Shown one piece after another: positions 10,556 through 22,100 of a stretch of DNA of 64,000 nt. How positions within the stretch are numbered: position 1 is the stretch's first letter; the number at the start of each line of letters is the position of its first letter. The notes under the pieces were generated by a model. The model was given only the letters and a program-made list of their open reading frames with translations. It was not told where the DNA came from and did no database searches. This DNA is from Phytophthora colocasiae (taxonomy: Eukaryota; Oomycota; Peronosporomycetes; Peronosporales; Peronosporaceae), in NCBI GenBank assembly GCA_018806915.1, contig JAGKQI010000084.1, positions 248,001-312,000 of the forward strand, given 5' to 3'. Position numbers and translations under genes: made by a program.

Positions 10556-13060
10556 TTAACCCCCCCAGCCCGAAGCCTTGTATTAGCCACGATAAGAAAA
10601 GGGTCTTATCGTGTCTAATACAGGATAAGGAATTTAGACTTGGTTTTTGTAAGGATGCATACAAATTTACCGTCAACTAGGGGAAGGTGATGTGTGTGCA
10701 GACGGGGGATCATGTACAGAAAAGCTGGGCACGTGTACATGGGACGGATTTCCAAAATATTAGCTGAGAGAGGTAACGGGAAGCGCGCCAAGTACCTCTA
10801 TTAGAACGTAAAGGTTTTTGGCACGCCAGACCAGACGGTTGGCTGTCATTCGAGATTTTGCGGGGAGAGAGATGTCGGCGTTTCGCCGTCGGTGGTCGGA
10901 GCTGCTCAAGGAAGGATGGTCGTCAAAGCGACCGCGGGAGCTCGAGGCCGAGCACACGTATTGCCACCCTCTGGACGAGCTCGACAAAGGTATTCTGCAG
11001 CGTTTAGAGCTGAATGTGCTGATTTCTGACCACTATTGTGTTTTTGCAGCCGATTTGGAGCGCCAGGAAGCAGAGAAGACCACAGAGCAGCCCTCAAACA
11101 GCCAAACTCGTGGTGGAAGTGACGGTAATGCGTGTGATTTATGTTGTCACGCGTCCAAATACTAACAATCCCGATATTCTAGATGTCGGACAACGCCTGG
11201 CATCGACTCATTCAACGAATTACACTACACCGAGGACAAGAGTCGGCTGGTTTCGAAGACCAAGGTATAATTTTCATTCCTACTTATCAAGTACGATACA
11301 TGTTAACATATTTCTTGTATCGTGTACGGCACCATCGGTTAGCCCTGCCGTTCTTCTCCTATCGCAACGCCACAAGCACCGGTAAGCAATGGTACGCGCG
11401 CTATTGATTACGTGATGTTCGAGGCTTAGTTTTCACGGATGTGTTTGTTTAGCTGTGGTTACAGGTAACCTTACGCAAGAGCAACGCAACTTGGATGCAG
11501 CCTTTGCAGAAGTTGCTTCCGACGACGATACGGAGATACGAATGGGCCCCACATCACCTCATATATCGAACAGTGATAGTGGTAGCGACTCCGCTTTTGC
11601 AAGCGCAGAAGAGTCTGCTGAAGACTTCGAGTCTGTAGAATCCCAAGTCAACAGGTTTGATATCGTGTCTGATACAAGTTTAGTGTACACGATAACAATT
11701 TCTAACCTGTATTATATCAGCAGATATCAACGTCACAAAGGCTGGTATCTTGTTGCCAGACTACGCCGCGCTAGAGTCGGAGGGAGAGAACGATGACGGG
11801 TTCAGTAATAAACAAGACGTGGAGTTTGGAGCTCAGCTGCCTTTTCCCTAAATGGAAGGCCCATACGAGGCCAGCCAACCACATGCAATGCAAGACGACT
11901 GCCCGGACCTTTTTGATGGTTTATACGGTCCCAGTGAGGAAGCTTCCGCCGCCACTAGCCCCGTGAATGCACTGTTCTACTTCATGATACCGCGTCTGTG
12001 GGAAGATATTGCTACTACCATGATACCGGATACAAATCAACCCGTATCATGGCTTTCGGCGAAGCTATGTTACGTCGAGATCGTCGTTCAACCGTATGCG
12101 AGTGTATATGAAGGACAAGCCGCTCAAATACGGTACCTAGCTGTTTATGCTGTGCTATTCGTACACTGCTTACTGTATTCGGTAGGTACACGGGCGTGTC
12201 TGCTGACACGCTCGTTTTTTTTTTGACAACTAAAGTCTGTTATCGTGTCTAATACTGATACGTGTTCCTGCTATCTTGTATGGTACAGGTTTGAAGCTTA
12301 CTTAGGTAAAGCAGGAACAATAAACGGCGTATCACTGCGTGAAGAGAGAACTGGTCCTGTGGCGGTAGTGCGCAATCTGCGTGCGGCTTTTGGAAACGAG
12401 CGGCCTAACACAATGCGACTCATCGTCATGGATCGCTTCTACACTTCCATCCCGCTAGCGTGGAGCTACTTACTATGGTGTACTATAGCGTTGGGACCGT
12501 GGTGACAGGTCGGAAAGGTCTGGACACTCAAGTTGCCAGCCTGACAAGAACAAAAGAAGATAGTGCGCGTGCGGGTGACGGACGGTGGGGAAGTGTCTGA
12601 CATCGATGGGACGCCACGACGCCGTCGAGTGGCTGCAGATGCCAGCAATCCCTGAATGCTGGCGGGAAGGTGGTCACGCCATCAACGATTGCTGGAAGCG
12701 TAGAGATTTTGACTTGGTTTGAATATACGCATTGAGCACTGATTTGCGAGTCTAAATATCGACAAAAATAGCAATGTCTCTTTCACATGAGCGCATGGTC
12801 TCTATTTCTACTGACATTTCTCTCGCCGCTCTGGACATGATAAATCGCACATACCCTGTATAATGTCCATTCACCGCACATGATAAATACATCGGGACAC
12901 GATAGCAACGCTGCCCACATCAAGGGGTGGGGGTTCGCATGAGTTTTGTAACCGGACAGGATAAGTTTTATCTTTGATTTAGTAGCAAAACCCTACCCCT
13001 TCAATACACGATAGTTCAGTCGATGGGCGCAAATTTTTTCCTTCGGGCTGGGGGGGTTAA
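10556..13060. mobile_element. piggyBac element PB1 (decayed)
   Basis: Flanked by TTAA at 10556-10559 and 13057-13060, with perfect 16-bp terminal inverted repeats CCCCCCCAGCCCGAAG (10560-10575 and 13041-13056). TTAA targets are the defining mark of piggyBac. A short motif close to TTATCGTGTCTAATAC recurs near 10605 and 12240. The interior holds a broken transposase gene on the plus strand. The last 400 bases (12660-13040) contain no gene. Its right TTAA is also the left TTAA of the next element. Confidence 0.92.
10818..12640 (+). pseudogene. piggyBac-like transposase remnant (PB1)
   Basis: Exon-like pieces of a DDE_Tnp_1_7 transposase. 10860-10990 encodes the accessory N-terminal domain FRRRWSELLKEGWSSKRP. 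11455-11660 encodes an acidic Asp/Ser-rich linker. 11930-12010 encodes NALFYFMIPRLWEDIA. 12290-12480 encodes the block GPVAVVRNLR..RLIVMDRFYTS, which carries the second catalytic Asp. The region with the first catalytic Asp and everything after the second is missing or frameshifted. Good intron borders remain (for example GTATTC at about 10990 to TTTTGCAG at 11049). Inactive. Confidence 0.75.
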
Positions 13061-13103
13061 CCCCCTGGTTCCCGACGTCATAACTTACGCCATAGCTAAC
13101 CCG

Positions 13104-13126
13104 CTATGTCGTAAGTTACGACATAG
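13104..13126. repeat. PB2 left subterminal palindrome
   Basis: 23-bp odd palindrome with arms CTATGTCGTAA and TTACGACATAG around a central G. A related half-site pair lies just before it (ACGTCATAACTTACG at 13075-13090). Probable transposase-binding site of PB2. Confidence 0.6.
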
Positions 13127-13269
13127 TGGGTGTGACAATAGAAAATGTGCTTGACAATACTTTATTCAAGATAAATCCACGGATATAAGTTGCGAGAGAC
13201 TAAGTGGACATTGAACAGAAACCGAACAGGGTTAGGTTGTGGGAATGAGATACGGACTCAACGGGAAGT

Positions 13270-16107
13270 GTGACATGCAGACCAGATACTAACAACCAAC
13301 CATGCCTGTCATTCTGGATTTTGCCTGATGGCACGCATTCGCACGACGCAGCGTGGAAGTTGGCCGCAGTGGCTGCAGCAGCAAGGGACATCGATTTTCG
13401 ACACCTGTGGAGGCAACTACGGGGTGTTGGCTGGACAGCGAAGCGTCCAACTGGTATTGAAACTGAGTGGAGGTACGTGACTCCAGACGGCTCTGAGGTG
13501 TTCGCCGGAGAAGATGCAGTCGTCGTACATGCGCTTGAGTCTGGATTATTGATAGATGACGAACTTGAAGAGCAGAAAGTTGAGCACAACGCCAGCACCC
13601 CGACAGAAGAAGCCGAGGACAGCGGTGTCCGAGCCTCGCAGATTGATACTACCGCACAGCTATCTCAAGGGACTCTGGACGATCTATTTGGAACGGAGAG
13701 TGACTCAGACGTTGCTCTCTCGCAGGCTGCAGTGCCACGTGCGTTTGGTTTATCCACTGAGGATCTTGAGGTTGCTGGATCGCAGCGTGAAGCAGCTGTG
13801 AACCTCCAGCTGATCTCGGAAGCTTCTGGCGTTGAGAGTGAGACTGAGGCTAGCGATGACCATGCTAGTACACCTGGACCTGTGCTCCGACCACGCACCA
13901 GCGTCAAAACGGACGTAAATTTTATTTCGGAGGACGAAAATTTGAACTCTTACGAGAGTTTCAGTTCTGGAGAGAGCGACATCGGAGGTATTGAGGAAAC
14001 CGGCGATGATGCCATAGCAGACACACCAAGCGATAACGATGTTTTGACTGACAACGACGCTCCGCACATGGACAACTCATTTGTCGAGTCACTTTTGATA
14101 GGAGAAGGCGGCCTCAACAAAAAGGCGTTGGAAGCTCGATCGAGTGCTCTACGAGTAACTAAGTGGACCCCCGTATCTTCCCAGTTTGAGGAGGCGTCGA
14201 CTGCGTACCCGGGTATGAGTGGAGAAGAGGCTCAACCTGTGCAGGAGCTGCGAAGTGTTTGTCACTCGCCACTCCTAACGCTATTCTACTTTATGCTTAA
14301 GTCTCTATGGGTGGCGATCAATGTTGAGACGAATCGGTACTGTAATCAACAAATAATGAAACGAGCCCGTGCTATTCACGCCAAGCAGAGCGACCGGACG
14401 GCGGAAAGCGTAGCGCAGATTCGACGCCGCCTATTAGCAAAACCGGCGTATCAGACACACGAGATCCTTCAAGTGCTGGGGCTACTCGTCGCGCGGATGC
14501 TCTGTCCGCAAAATCGACGCTTTGCGGCGCATTGGTCCATGACGGAGGACGGAGCAGTTCCAGCCGGAATATTCGGTCGCTTCATGGGGAGAAACCGGTG
14601 TCAGGACATTCTCCGTGACCTTCATTTTGTGGATAACGAGGGCGAGCGCTCACGTGACAAGCTGTGGAAACTTCGGCCGATTGTGAACAAACTCCAGGAG
14701 CGTTTCTTGACAGGCTGGACTCTTCCAGCAGTATTTTCGTTCGACGAGGGAGTTCTACCGTCCACTTCGAGGAGAAATACAACGAGAATGTTCATGCCGG
14801 ATAAGCCTCATCGCTACGGCTCAAAAATGTTTATGGTCTGTGATGCTAGAACTGCGTATTGCCACAGGTACTGTATTTACATTTTTTTAATTTATGTCAT
14901 AACTTATGGTCTGTGGTCTCAATGTAACAATCTATGTCGTAACTTGCTAGATTCGAGATGTACGCAGGGAAACGGCACGGTGGTGACGCTGGAGACACTT
15001 CATTTGTTCATAAGACGGGTGCTGCCGCCGTCGTACGGAACCTGAAGATCGTCCTTACCGAGAATCGCCGCCGCACATGGCACTTGGTCGTGATTGACCG
15101 GTTTTACTCTTCGGTTCTGCTTGCGATTGAGCTGCTGGGGATGAGCGTGTATGTACTGGGGACGATCATGACAGATAGATTGGGCTACGACAAGAACGTC
15201 AAAGCAACACGCACCAGAAAGTATCCCGCGTGGTGCATTCACGTTTTCCCGCTGTGCTGATATCCCTGCCATGGTAGCCTACCACTGGTGGGATAGCAAG
15301 CCCGTACACTACTTGTGTACAGGGTCTGTGATGTCTGAATCTACCATCAACAGAAACTTGAAGCAAGTGGGGCCTATCACGGTGCCATGTCCTGCGGCTG
15401 TTACGGATTACCAGCGCTGGATGGGGGGAGTTGATGTGCACGATCAACTCCGTCTCCAGAAATTCTCGTTGCAGACTTCTACCAAGTTCCAGAAGTATTA
15501 CATGAGCTTGTTCCTTGGCCTAGTGGACCTGGCATGCGTGAACGCTTTTTTTTCTCATAAAGAAACTGCCCGTCTTGCTGGGACTCAAGCGATGACTCGT
15601 GGAGACTGGTACTGCGTCCTGCAGAATCAACTGCTTCAGTTGAAGGCTGAAGACTTTGCAGGTGTCATGGTGACACCACCATCGCATTGCCATAAGCGCA
15701 AACGTGCACCAGTGCGACTTGCGCACCAAGTTAAACAGTCCGAGGACTGGGTAACGGTTAGTGGGGTACAGAAGCGTCGCCAGAGATCCTGTAAGGTATG
15801 TGCCCTACTTCGAACAAACAAGAAGAAGAAGTCATTCGCTACAACGTTTTACTGTGAACGTTGCTCCGTGGACAACGCGAAGTGCTGGTTGTGCAACAAG
15901 ATTAGGCACACCTACCGGGGCGAAGCGAAGACCTGCTTCGCTATCTGGCACGAAGAGTTTGAGTGCGGTCAGGCGATTCCTGCGACGCTTGGCAAAAAGG
16001 TTGTTCTGCGGCGTCCCGGACAAAAAGCTGGATTGCGGAAGAAGACTCGGCGAGAGTTGCAGCTGCACAATGAAGACGCAGACGACGAGGGAGCGGGAAA
16101 CGACTAG
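13270..16107 (+). pseudogene. piggyBac transposase (PB2), one clear frameshift
   Basis: DDE_Tnp_1_7 transposase that would excise and insert PB2 at TTAA. Order of parts: accessory domain DFRHLWRQLRGVGWTAKRP (about 13395-13450), an acidic linker (13560-14100), and the catalytic core from 14270. The core has three Asp blocks: SFDEGVLPSTSRR, LVVIDRFYSS and MGGVDVHDQL. The C-terminal Cys/His-rich domain is CKVCAL..FYCERC..CWLCNK..TCF. An 83-bp intron (14868-14950, GTACTG..TGCTAG) joins YCHR to FEMYAGK. A one-base shift near 15222 disconnects the last ~290 residues (from IPRGAFTFSR). No ATG lies in frame at the 5' end, so the start is also lost or lies in an unseen exon. Otherwise well preserved. 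Confidence 0.88.
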
Positions 16108-16385
16108 GGTAGTGACCAGCAGAAAGTTGCACGTCGTAGGGTGGGCGCCAGCAGCGATGAGTGGCTTTTATTGAATTGAAATGCACTTTTTGCGGATTTG
16201 TTGCATGTGTTGTTTCGTCTTTTTCCTTGTCAGGCGTCTTTTCTTTTTGAAGACGGAGTCAGTTACGACATCGAGGAGCTGCCAAACAATGGCATGGCGT
16301 ATAACTTACGACATCGATAGGAAAACCTGTTGAGACTTTATTTCCGCAGGTGTCTATGCACGACATACAAAAATCAAGTGGTCTA

Positions 16386-16408
16386 CTACGTCATAAGTTA
16401 TGACGTAG
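16386..16408. repeat. PB2 right subterminal palindrome
   Basis: 23-bp odd palindrome with arms CTACGTCATAA and TTATGACGTAG, 50 bp inside the right terminal repeat. It mirrors the one at 13104-13126. A further half-site (TAACTTACGACATCG) lies near 16301. Confidence 0.6.
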
Positions 16409-16521
16409 GAGTACCGTAACTAACGTGTTTTGGGGCCAAAATTCCGGGAACCAGGGGGTTAAACAGAAAAATAAAAGCTAGTCTTGTAAAATTCCATCAC
16501 ACCACGTCTCCTTGTACATTG

Positions 16522-18486
16522 TCATCTTGGTCTAACATGCACTGATCGTCGGGCAGGGGTCGAAGCGAAAACAAAAATCAGCCATAAAACATCGGCAGGT
16601 AGTCGATGAATCGGCTTCGAGTAGCGCACGTAGTTAATGACGCTGATCAATGCAGCTTTCGACTGAATCGGAAATTTCTCCTTCGTAACACAGAGAAAAT
16701 CTCCATCGTGCGAAGTAAACTCTTGGATTTCCCTCTCTTCACAATGCACACCATAGAAGTCGAGCCGAGTTAGCTCTCTAGCCATCCGGAGGCTGCGATT
16801 CCGTAGACACAATGTGAAATCCGACAATTTCCGATTATTTCTGACTGTCAACTCCACGATTGGCCAGCGACTCAGCGATTCATTGTGAGCTGTGACAACT
16901 ACAGCGAAATTACAGGTTTTCAGATATTGGAGGTTCGGGCATATACCAGACAAGACACTCAGATCAAGAGTCGTACTGTTGCTGCACATCGGTGCATCCA
17001 TTGTTAGTGAGCGAAGATTTCGACCAACCAATTCTAGCAACTTCACCGCCAAAGAAACGGAATCATTTGACTCAAAGCTCAAGTAAAGTTTGCTCAATGT
17101 TGGTAAGTTCTGCTCCACCAAATCTCGAGAAACCTCGGAAACGCCATTTCCAACTCTAGTTCGACAACGACCGAAGCCTGGAACGACAACTTCCACCTTA
17201 TCTCCCCCCTTGAACCAGGCTCGACAGCGGGTAGAACTCGGCATCACAAACGCAGAGGTTCCGCCTCCTACAGTATCGATTGGCCATACCGTTATGCCTT
17301 CGACAATATCCACAAATCCGAATTCACAAGTATTGTAAGTTCTTGGCTGGAGTTCCTCCTGCCCCATAAGAGGATAGTTGCATCGGACAACATCCGCAAT
17401 ACTCAATAGATTGGCTTGTGTCAAAGTCATACTGAAAATTGTTGCTGTAGAACAGCAGCTGATAGTGTACAAAAGCCATGGCCATAACTCAAAAGCCGTA
17501 CGCTCGATGTCGAACTTGAGTGGCAAAACGTTAGATTGCGCTGCAATAGCGGAACCAATCGCAGGAAAAAAGCTTTCGAAACCTTTCCTACAATACATTT
17601 TAATAGTGCAATCATTCAGACGGAGACACGAGAGGAAATGGTTCAGTAGAATTCCAGTGTTTATCATGTCTTGTGGTAGTCCATAGTTACTCGTGATGTC
17701 GAATATAACGGAGATATTGAGAGGGTTTACCACTTTCCATGGTAAACTTGCCGCCAAATTTCGAAAATAACTCGTAGTAAAATCACGAATTCGAAAAACA
17801 ATTGAGATATCCACTGGCGCTTGTTCCGTAGCAATGACATTTCGGCTCTGCCCTACATCACACAGAGTTGCGCGATCCAGCAGCAAAAGTAACGGAACAG
17901 CCGCAATAACAAATCTTTGCAGACCAGTATCGAATAAATCACTTGTGTTGACCTTCAAATACACATCTACTTTAACGCCATCGAGGCTGCTCCCCCACTT
18001 CATACAATTCATACCGGGGCAACTGAACAGATGCGTCTTGTCTTCGTTCATATTTTCCAGTCCCATTGCCTTCAACTGCTGCATCGCCTGTTGAAACTGC
18101 GGCGAGGGATCTGAATCTGCCCAAAATTGGCCCCAAACGAGCTGTTGAACGGCAGCCTCTCCGTAAACGTGCACTACCCAAGATGGATAGCATTTACACG
18201 GATGGTGTCGCGGTAAACGCGGTGGAAATTGGTCCAAGAATGCCTTATTATTCACTAGTGCAAGGACTGTGAATAACACGATTGCTTCTCGAACCTTATT
18301 CAAGCGATTCACATTTTGTGTATCTCCATCGACCAACGTAACATCGAAACCAAGGTAGTCGTGTAAGCATAGCCGGAGGTTTCCAAGGGGCCAACGAAAT
18401 TGCACGTATGGTTCGCTTCGGGAATCCATCACACTAGTACGTAAGGCATTACGCCAAGGTTTCAGGAAAGTCCAATCCGTCGCCAT
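16522..18486 (-). CDS. Family W protein, intact copy D (function unknown)
   Basis: Intact 654-residue, intronless member of a family with nine copies or fragments in this window; I do not recognise it. The start at 18486 (MATDWTFLKPW) is the one the other copies share; an ATG 45 bases upstream is not conserved. Order of conserved blocks: TFLKPW; NRLNKVREAIVLFTVLALVNNKAF; a Leu-rich middle; CEFGFVDIVEGITVWPID; RCRAWFKG.DKVEVVVPGFGRCRTRVGNGVSEVSRD; and a C-terminal third with LRR-like phrases (CPNLQYLKTC). It ends with HRLPADVLWLIFVFAS, which looks like an F-box core at the C-terminus. No signal peptide or membrane segment is seen. F-box-like or LRR-like adaptor is only a guess. Confidence 0.85.
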   Translation of the reverse strand: MATDWTFLKPWRNALRTSVMDSRSEPYVQFRWPLGNLRLCLHDYLGFDVTLVDGDTQNVNRLNKVREAIVLFTVLALVNNKAFLDQFPPRLPRHHPCKCYPSWVVHVYGEAAVQQLVWGQFWADSDPSPQFQQAMQQLKAMGLENMNEDKTHLFSCPGMNCMKWGSSLDGVKVDVYLKVNTSDLFDTGLQRFVIAAVPLLLLLDRATLCDVGQSRNVIATEQAPVDISIVFRIRDFTTSYFRNLAASLPWKVVNPLNISVIFDITSNYGLPQDMINTGILLNHFLSCLRLNDCTIKMYCRKGFESFFPAIGSAIAAQSNVLPLKFDIERTAFELWPWLLYTISCCSTATIFSMTLTQANLLSIADVVRCNYPLMGQEELQPRTYNTCEFGFVDIVEGITVWPIDTVGGGTSAFVMPSSTRCRAWFKGGDKVEVVVPGFGRCRTRVGNGVSEVSRDLVEQNLPTLSKLYLSFESNDSVSLAVKLLELVGRNLRSLTMDAPMCSNSTTLDLSVLSGICPNLQYLKTCNFAVVVTAHNESLSRWPIVELTVRNNRKLSDFTLCLRNRSLRMARELTRLDFYGVHCEEREIQEFTSHDGDFLCVTKEKFPIQSKAALISVINYVRYSKPIHRLPADVLWLIFVFASTPARRSVHVRPR

Positions 18487-19170
18487 GGACACCGTAAATT
18501 TTGGAATGAAGTCCAGTGGAGGATTTAACATTTACGACGTTTCCAGATCTCTCGAATCACGGACTTCAGTCACAAAACCTCTTTTGATATAGATGGATGG
18601 AATTAAACCCGCGGTTTGTAGTTTGCGTTTCTGCAAACAAGAGATTATTATCCGTAGTTCAATAGCCTTGTGATGTTCTGATTGTGGTCGACTGGCAGAT
18701 TCTGAAGCAGGAGACACAATTATTAGTTGTGAAAAACGTTTCGTTGGAACTGATGAACAGCGGCTATCACCTGCTTCGGTTAGCTCTTACAACCCCACTA
18801 TTACTCGTTGTGCATCAAAAAGTCGATGGATTCCTGTGACTAGCTCGATTCTGCAGGAACACTCTACTTAACCGAAAATGCGAAAAAAAATAGTCTTTGC
18901 CACCATTTTGGTTGTCGTAACACGTGTAAACCATGTTAGTTCGTGAAGCAACACTCTGGCTGCGAAGAATTTGACACAAGAAGATGTGACTATTGATAGA
19001 TAGACACCACTTCAACTAACCAGGTCCAATGCTGAAGCACATACTTTAAGTACAATTCAAGTGGTATTTCAGAGACGAAAAGTCTTAAAAAAAATTAGGT
19101 TCAGGCAGCCAATCAGAATAGAATATTCTTACAAATAACTTCGCTGTCAAAAAAAAAAAACAAGGATCGG
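18487..19170. other. Family W upstream region next to the transportin gene
   Basis: No gene. 18487-19075 matches 3219-3880, including its far end (GTACAATTC..GTGG..TATTTCAGAG), which in the other locus is the start of divergent copy B. A scrap of a divergent family W gene therefore lies at about 19045-19075. The last 95 bases (19076-19170), AT-rich with a 10-base A run, are the transportin 5' flank. No Inr match was found. Confidence 0.6.
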
Positions 19171-22100
19171 ATGGCTTCACCGGCGACGGACAGCGCTCAG
19201 CTAGAGGCGGTGGTACTTCAGGCGTTGGGCTCTCTCTACGCCCCGCATCTAACGAATCCTCAGGAGACACAGGCGGCCGACACCTTCTTGCGCGGCTTCC
19301 AGCTGACACCCGCCGCTTTCGACGTGTGTGCGTCGCTGCTGGACCAATTATTGCTAAATTCGGGAAGCTTAAATTCGGATCACATTCCTACCATCTTCTT
19401 TTCGGCACAGACATTAGCCAATAAGTTACGACGTCAATTATCCACTTCAACTGGTGCCGCTGGAGCTTGGAGTCGACGGATCGTATCGTGGTTATCTTGT
19501 GACGTCAAACTCCCGAAAATAGTGGTTACGCAGCTCTTGCTGGCTCTTGTGGCTGTTCTTCCTCGTCTTCAGACCGAAGATCTCAAGCTTCAAGACACTC
19601 CAGACAACTCCAGTCAGTTATTGGCCGTGATTCGTCAGAGTTACGCTCAATGTAATGCTCAAAGTGTGGTGGGGTACGCCCTGCTCCACTTGAGTGTAAC
19701 CCCTAGAGTTACAGTCGAGTTCTTGCTGCTACTTGTTGAAGAAGTGGACTCTTTAACTGAACGAAGCACCAGACAGAGAATGCAGAGCGAAGTAGATGCT
19801 TGGGCGCCTGCCGTTCTGGATAAAATGCTGCCTCAATTGATGCACGAGGCCAGCAGCCGAGCAGGAAACTCTCCGGACGATGTGGAGACTCAGGAGACGG
19901 TGCTTCGAGCTCTGACCAGCTGGCTACGTTACGTGAAAGTGGAGGCTGCCGTGGTGGTGCGTAACCCGCTACTGCACTCGTTATTGGGCTTTCTTGCTCG
20001 TGACGAACTCTTCGATGCTTCTGTAGATTTGGCTGTGGAGCTGGTTAAGTCTTACGCTCATGAACAACTCGTGGTACAGTGGCTCGCTCCGAGGCTGTTG
20101 TCGCTACGTGGAGCTTTCGCTGCTGCAGCTGAAGCTGAGGACGTGGACGCGTGTTTAGGCCTGTGTCGCATCTTCACTGAGATGGGCGAGGCGTACTTGG
20201 AGCTGTTGCTGCATAATGGGGCAGGAAATGATCATGTAGCTCTCGTGGATCTGCTGCTGGACTGTATGAGCTACCCGGACGCTGAGATCGCAGATGTGAC
20301 GATACCGTTCTGGTTTAAGTGGTTGGGTGAGTTGCAGCACCGAATTACGCCCGCCATGTTGGCACAGTACAAGTCTAGACTGGAGAGATTGGCGGGGCTG
20401 TGTATGCAGAAGTTGCAGTTCCGAAACGAGTTTCCGAGTCTGCCGACAGACAAGCAACAGGACTTTAAGGCCTTCAGACAGGAGCTGGGAGATATCATGC
20501 GTGATTGCTGTCAGCTGTTGGGCGTTGAGGCTGTTCTGCAGCACTGTGTGAATGGACTGAATCAGATTTTCCAGGCTCCAGCTGAGTCGCGCAGTTGGGA
20601 GGCGGTGGAAGCGCATTTGTATTGCTTCCGATCGATCGCACGTGACGTGGAGAAGACGAAGGCCAACGCTGAAGTTTTGGATGGACCGATTTCACTGATT
20701 TTCGATCATCTCTCGCGATTTTCAGACCACCCTGCGATCTGCTACACGTCTTGTTTAATCGTGTCTCGGTATTCAGAGTGGCTGCGCGCTCACCCGACGT
20801 CTCTTTCAGCTCAAGTTCAGTTCCTTAACACTTGTGTGACTAAAAGTGCAGGCGACCCGCGCTATGGGGAGTGGGAGGTTGCGAGGGCCGCTGCTTCTGC
20901 CGTTCGCGCTTTGGCTATGGACTGCTGGTCGATGCTGGGGGGAGACATCGTGACTTTCTACCTGCATATCGAACAGAACGAACTTATGGCTGTTGAGGAT
21001 CAGGTGCTGATTCTCGAGGGTATTTGTGCCGGTGTATCGAGCTCGAACGACTTGCCACGAATCCTCTCGGTCTTGGATCAGGTTATGAAAGGCATTGGAC
21101 AGAGACTAGCTACGTTGCTTGCCTCCACCTCAGCTAGAAGTCACGTACAGGTCGCTCTGAACGAGTTACTGCGACTCATGTGTATTTATGAGTATCTGGA
21201 CATCACAAAACTGCAAGGAGAGAAGCACCCGCTGATGATGCTTACGGAGCAGTTGTGGCCGCTGTTCAATCAGATGTTGGCGCTGTATCGCGGCCATGAC
21301 GAACTTGTTGAACGCGTGTGCCGCTGCTACAAGCGTATTCTGCGTACGTGTGGCGATCAGATCATTCCGTTGCTGCCGCAGCTAGTGGACAATTTGCTGG
21401 CGTTTTACCAAGCAGAGCCGAAGTCTTCGTATCTGTACACTGCCAGTATGGTGCTCAAGTTCTTCGCCCATAGTCACAACCACGCCGAGACGGATGCTTT
21501 GTTTGCACGTATGCTTTTCACGCTGATTGAGACGACTACACCTATTTTCGCGAGTGTTGACGAGATGCAGGCGCGTCCTGACGTGGTGGAAGAATTCTTT
21601 TTCCTGATGGAGAGGGCAGTTCGATGCGTGCCGCAAGTCCTTGCGGCGCCGGTGTCTGGAGGCCAGCGGCCACTTATGACGAGTATATTTTCTTGTGCCG
21701 TGTCAGCACTCGCTATCTCGCACAACGACGCTAATAAGGCGGTGTTGTGCTTTCTGGAGCAAGTGTACGTGGAGTCACAGGCTGGAGATTCACGTGTGGA
21801 GCTAGTTTCACTGTGTGCAGTTAGTAACGGTGAGGATAGCAACAAAATGCTGGTAAGTTATCTGCTACGGGGTGTTGTCCTCGGCGCCTTGGCGCCGTCA
21901 CGCGTGGACGCTGATTACGGGTCAGCGGCAGGGGTTTTGGTGCAACTTGCTAAGGTAAACGGGCCTCAGCTACAGCAGTGGATCGCAGGATGGTTTGAGC
22001 AAGCCACAGCGGGTTCGTTTGCAACTGCAGCGGTCAACTTTCTCACGCTAGACGAGGCAAAGGAGTTCCAGAGCGAGCTTTTTAGCTCTGAGAATGAGCG

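Larger units (their letters stand above)
13057..16462. mobile_element. piggyBac element PB2 (nearly complete)
   Basis: A 3.4-kb element bounded by TTAA at 13057-13060 and 16459-16462, with perfect 14-bp terminal repeats CCCCCTGGTTCCCG (13061-13074 and 16445-16458). It starts at the very TTAA that closes PB1. About 45-60 bp inside each end is a 23-bp near-perfect palindrome, a likely transposase-binding site. It carries one two-exon transposase gene on the plus strand. The TIRs of PB1 and PB2 differ, so they are different subfamilies rather than a tandem duplicate. Confidence 0.93.

Noticed and set aside
10483..10680. Small plus-strand gene across the left end of PB1
   Set aside because: The frame crosses the TTAA and terminal repeat, so it cannot be an old gene; chance frame.
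13057..16462. PB1 and PB2 as one larger element with duplicated transposase
   Set aside because: Each has its own perfect terminal repeats of different sequence and both are TTAA-bounded.
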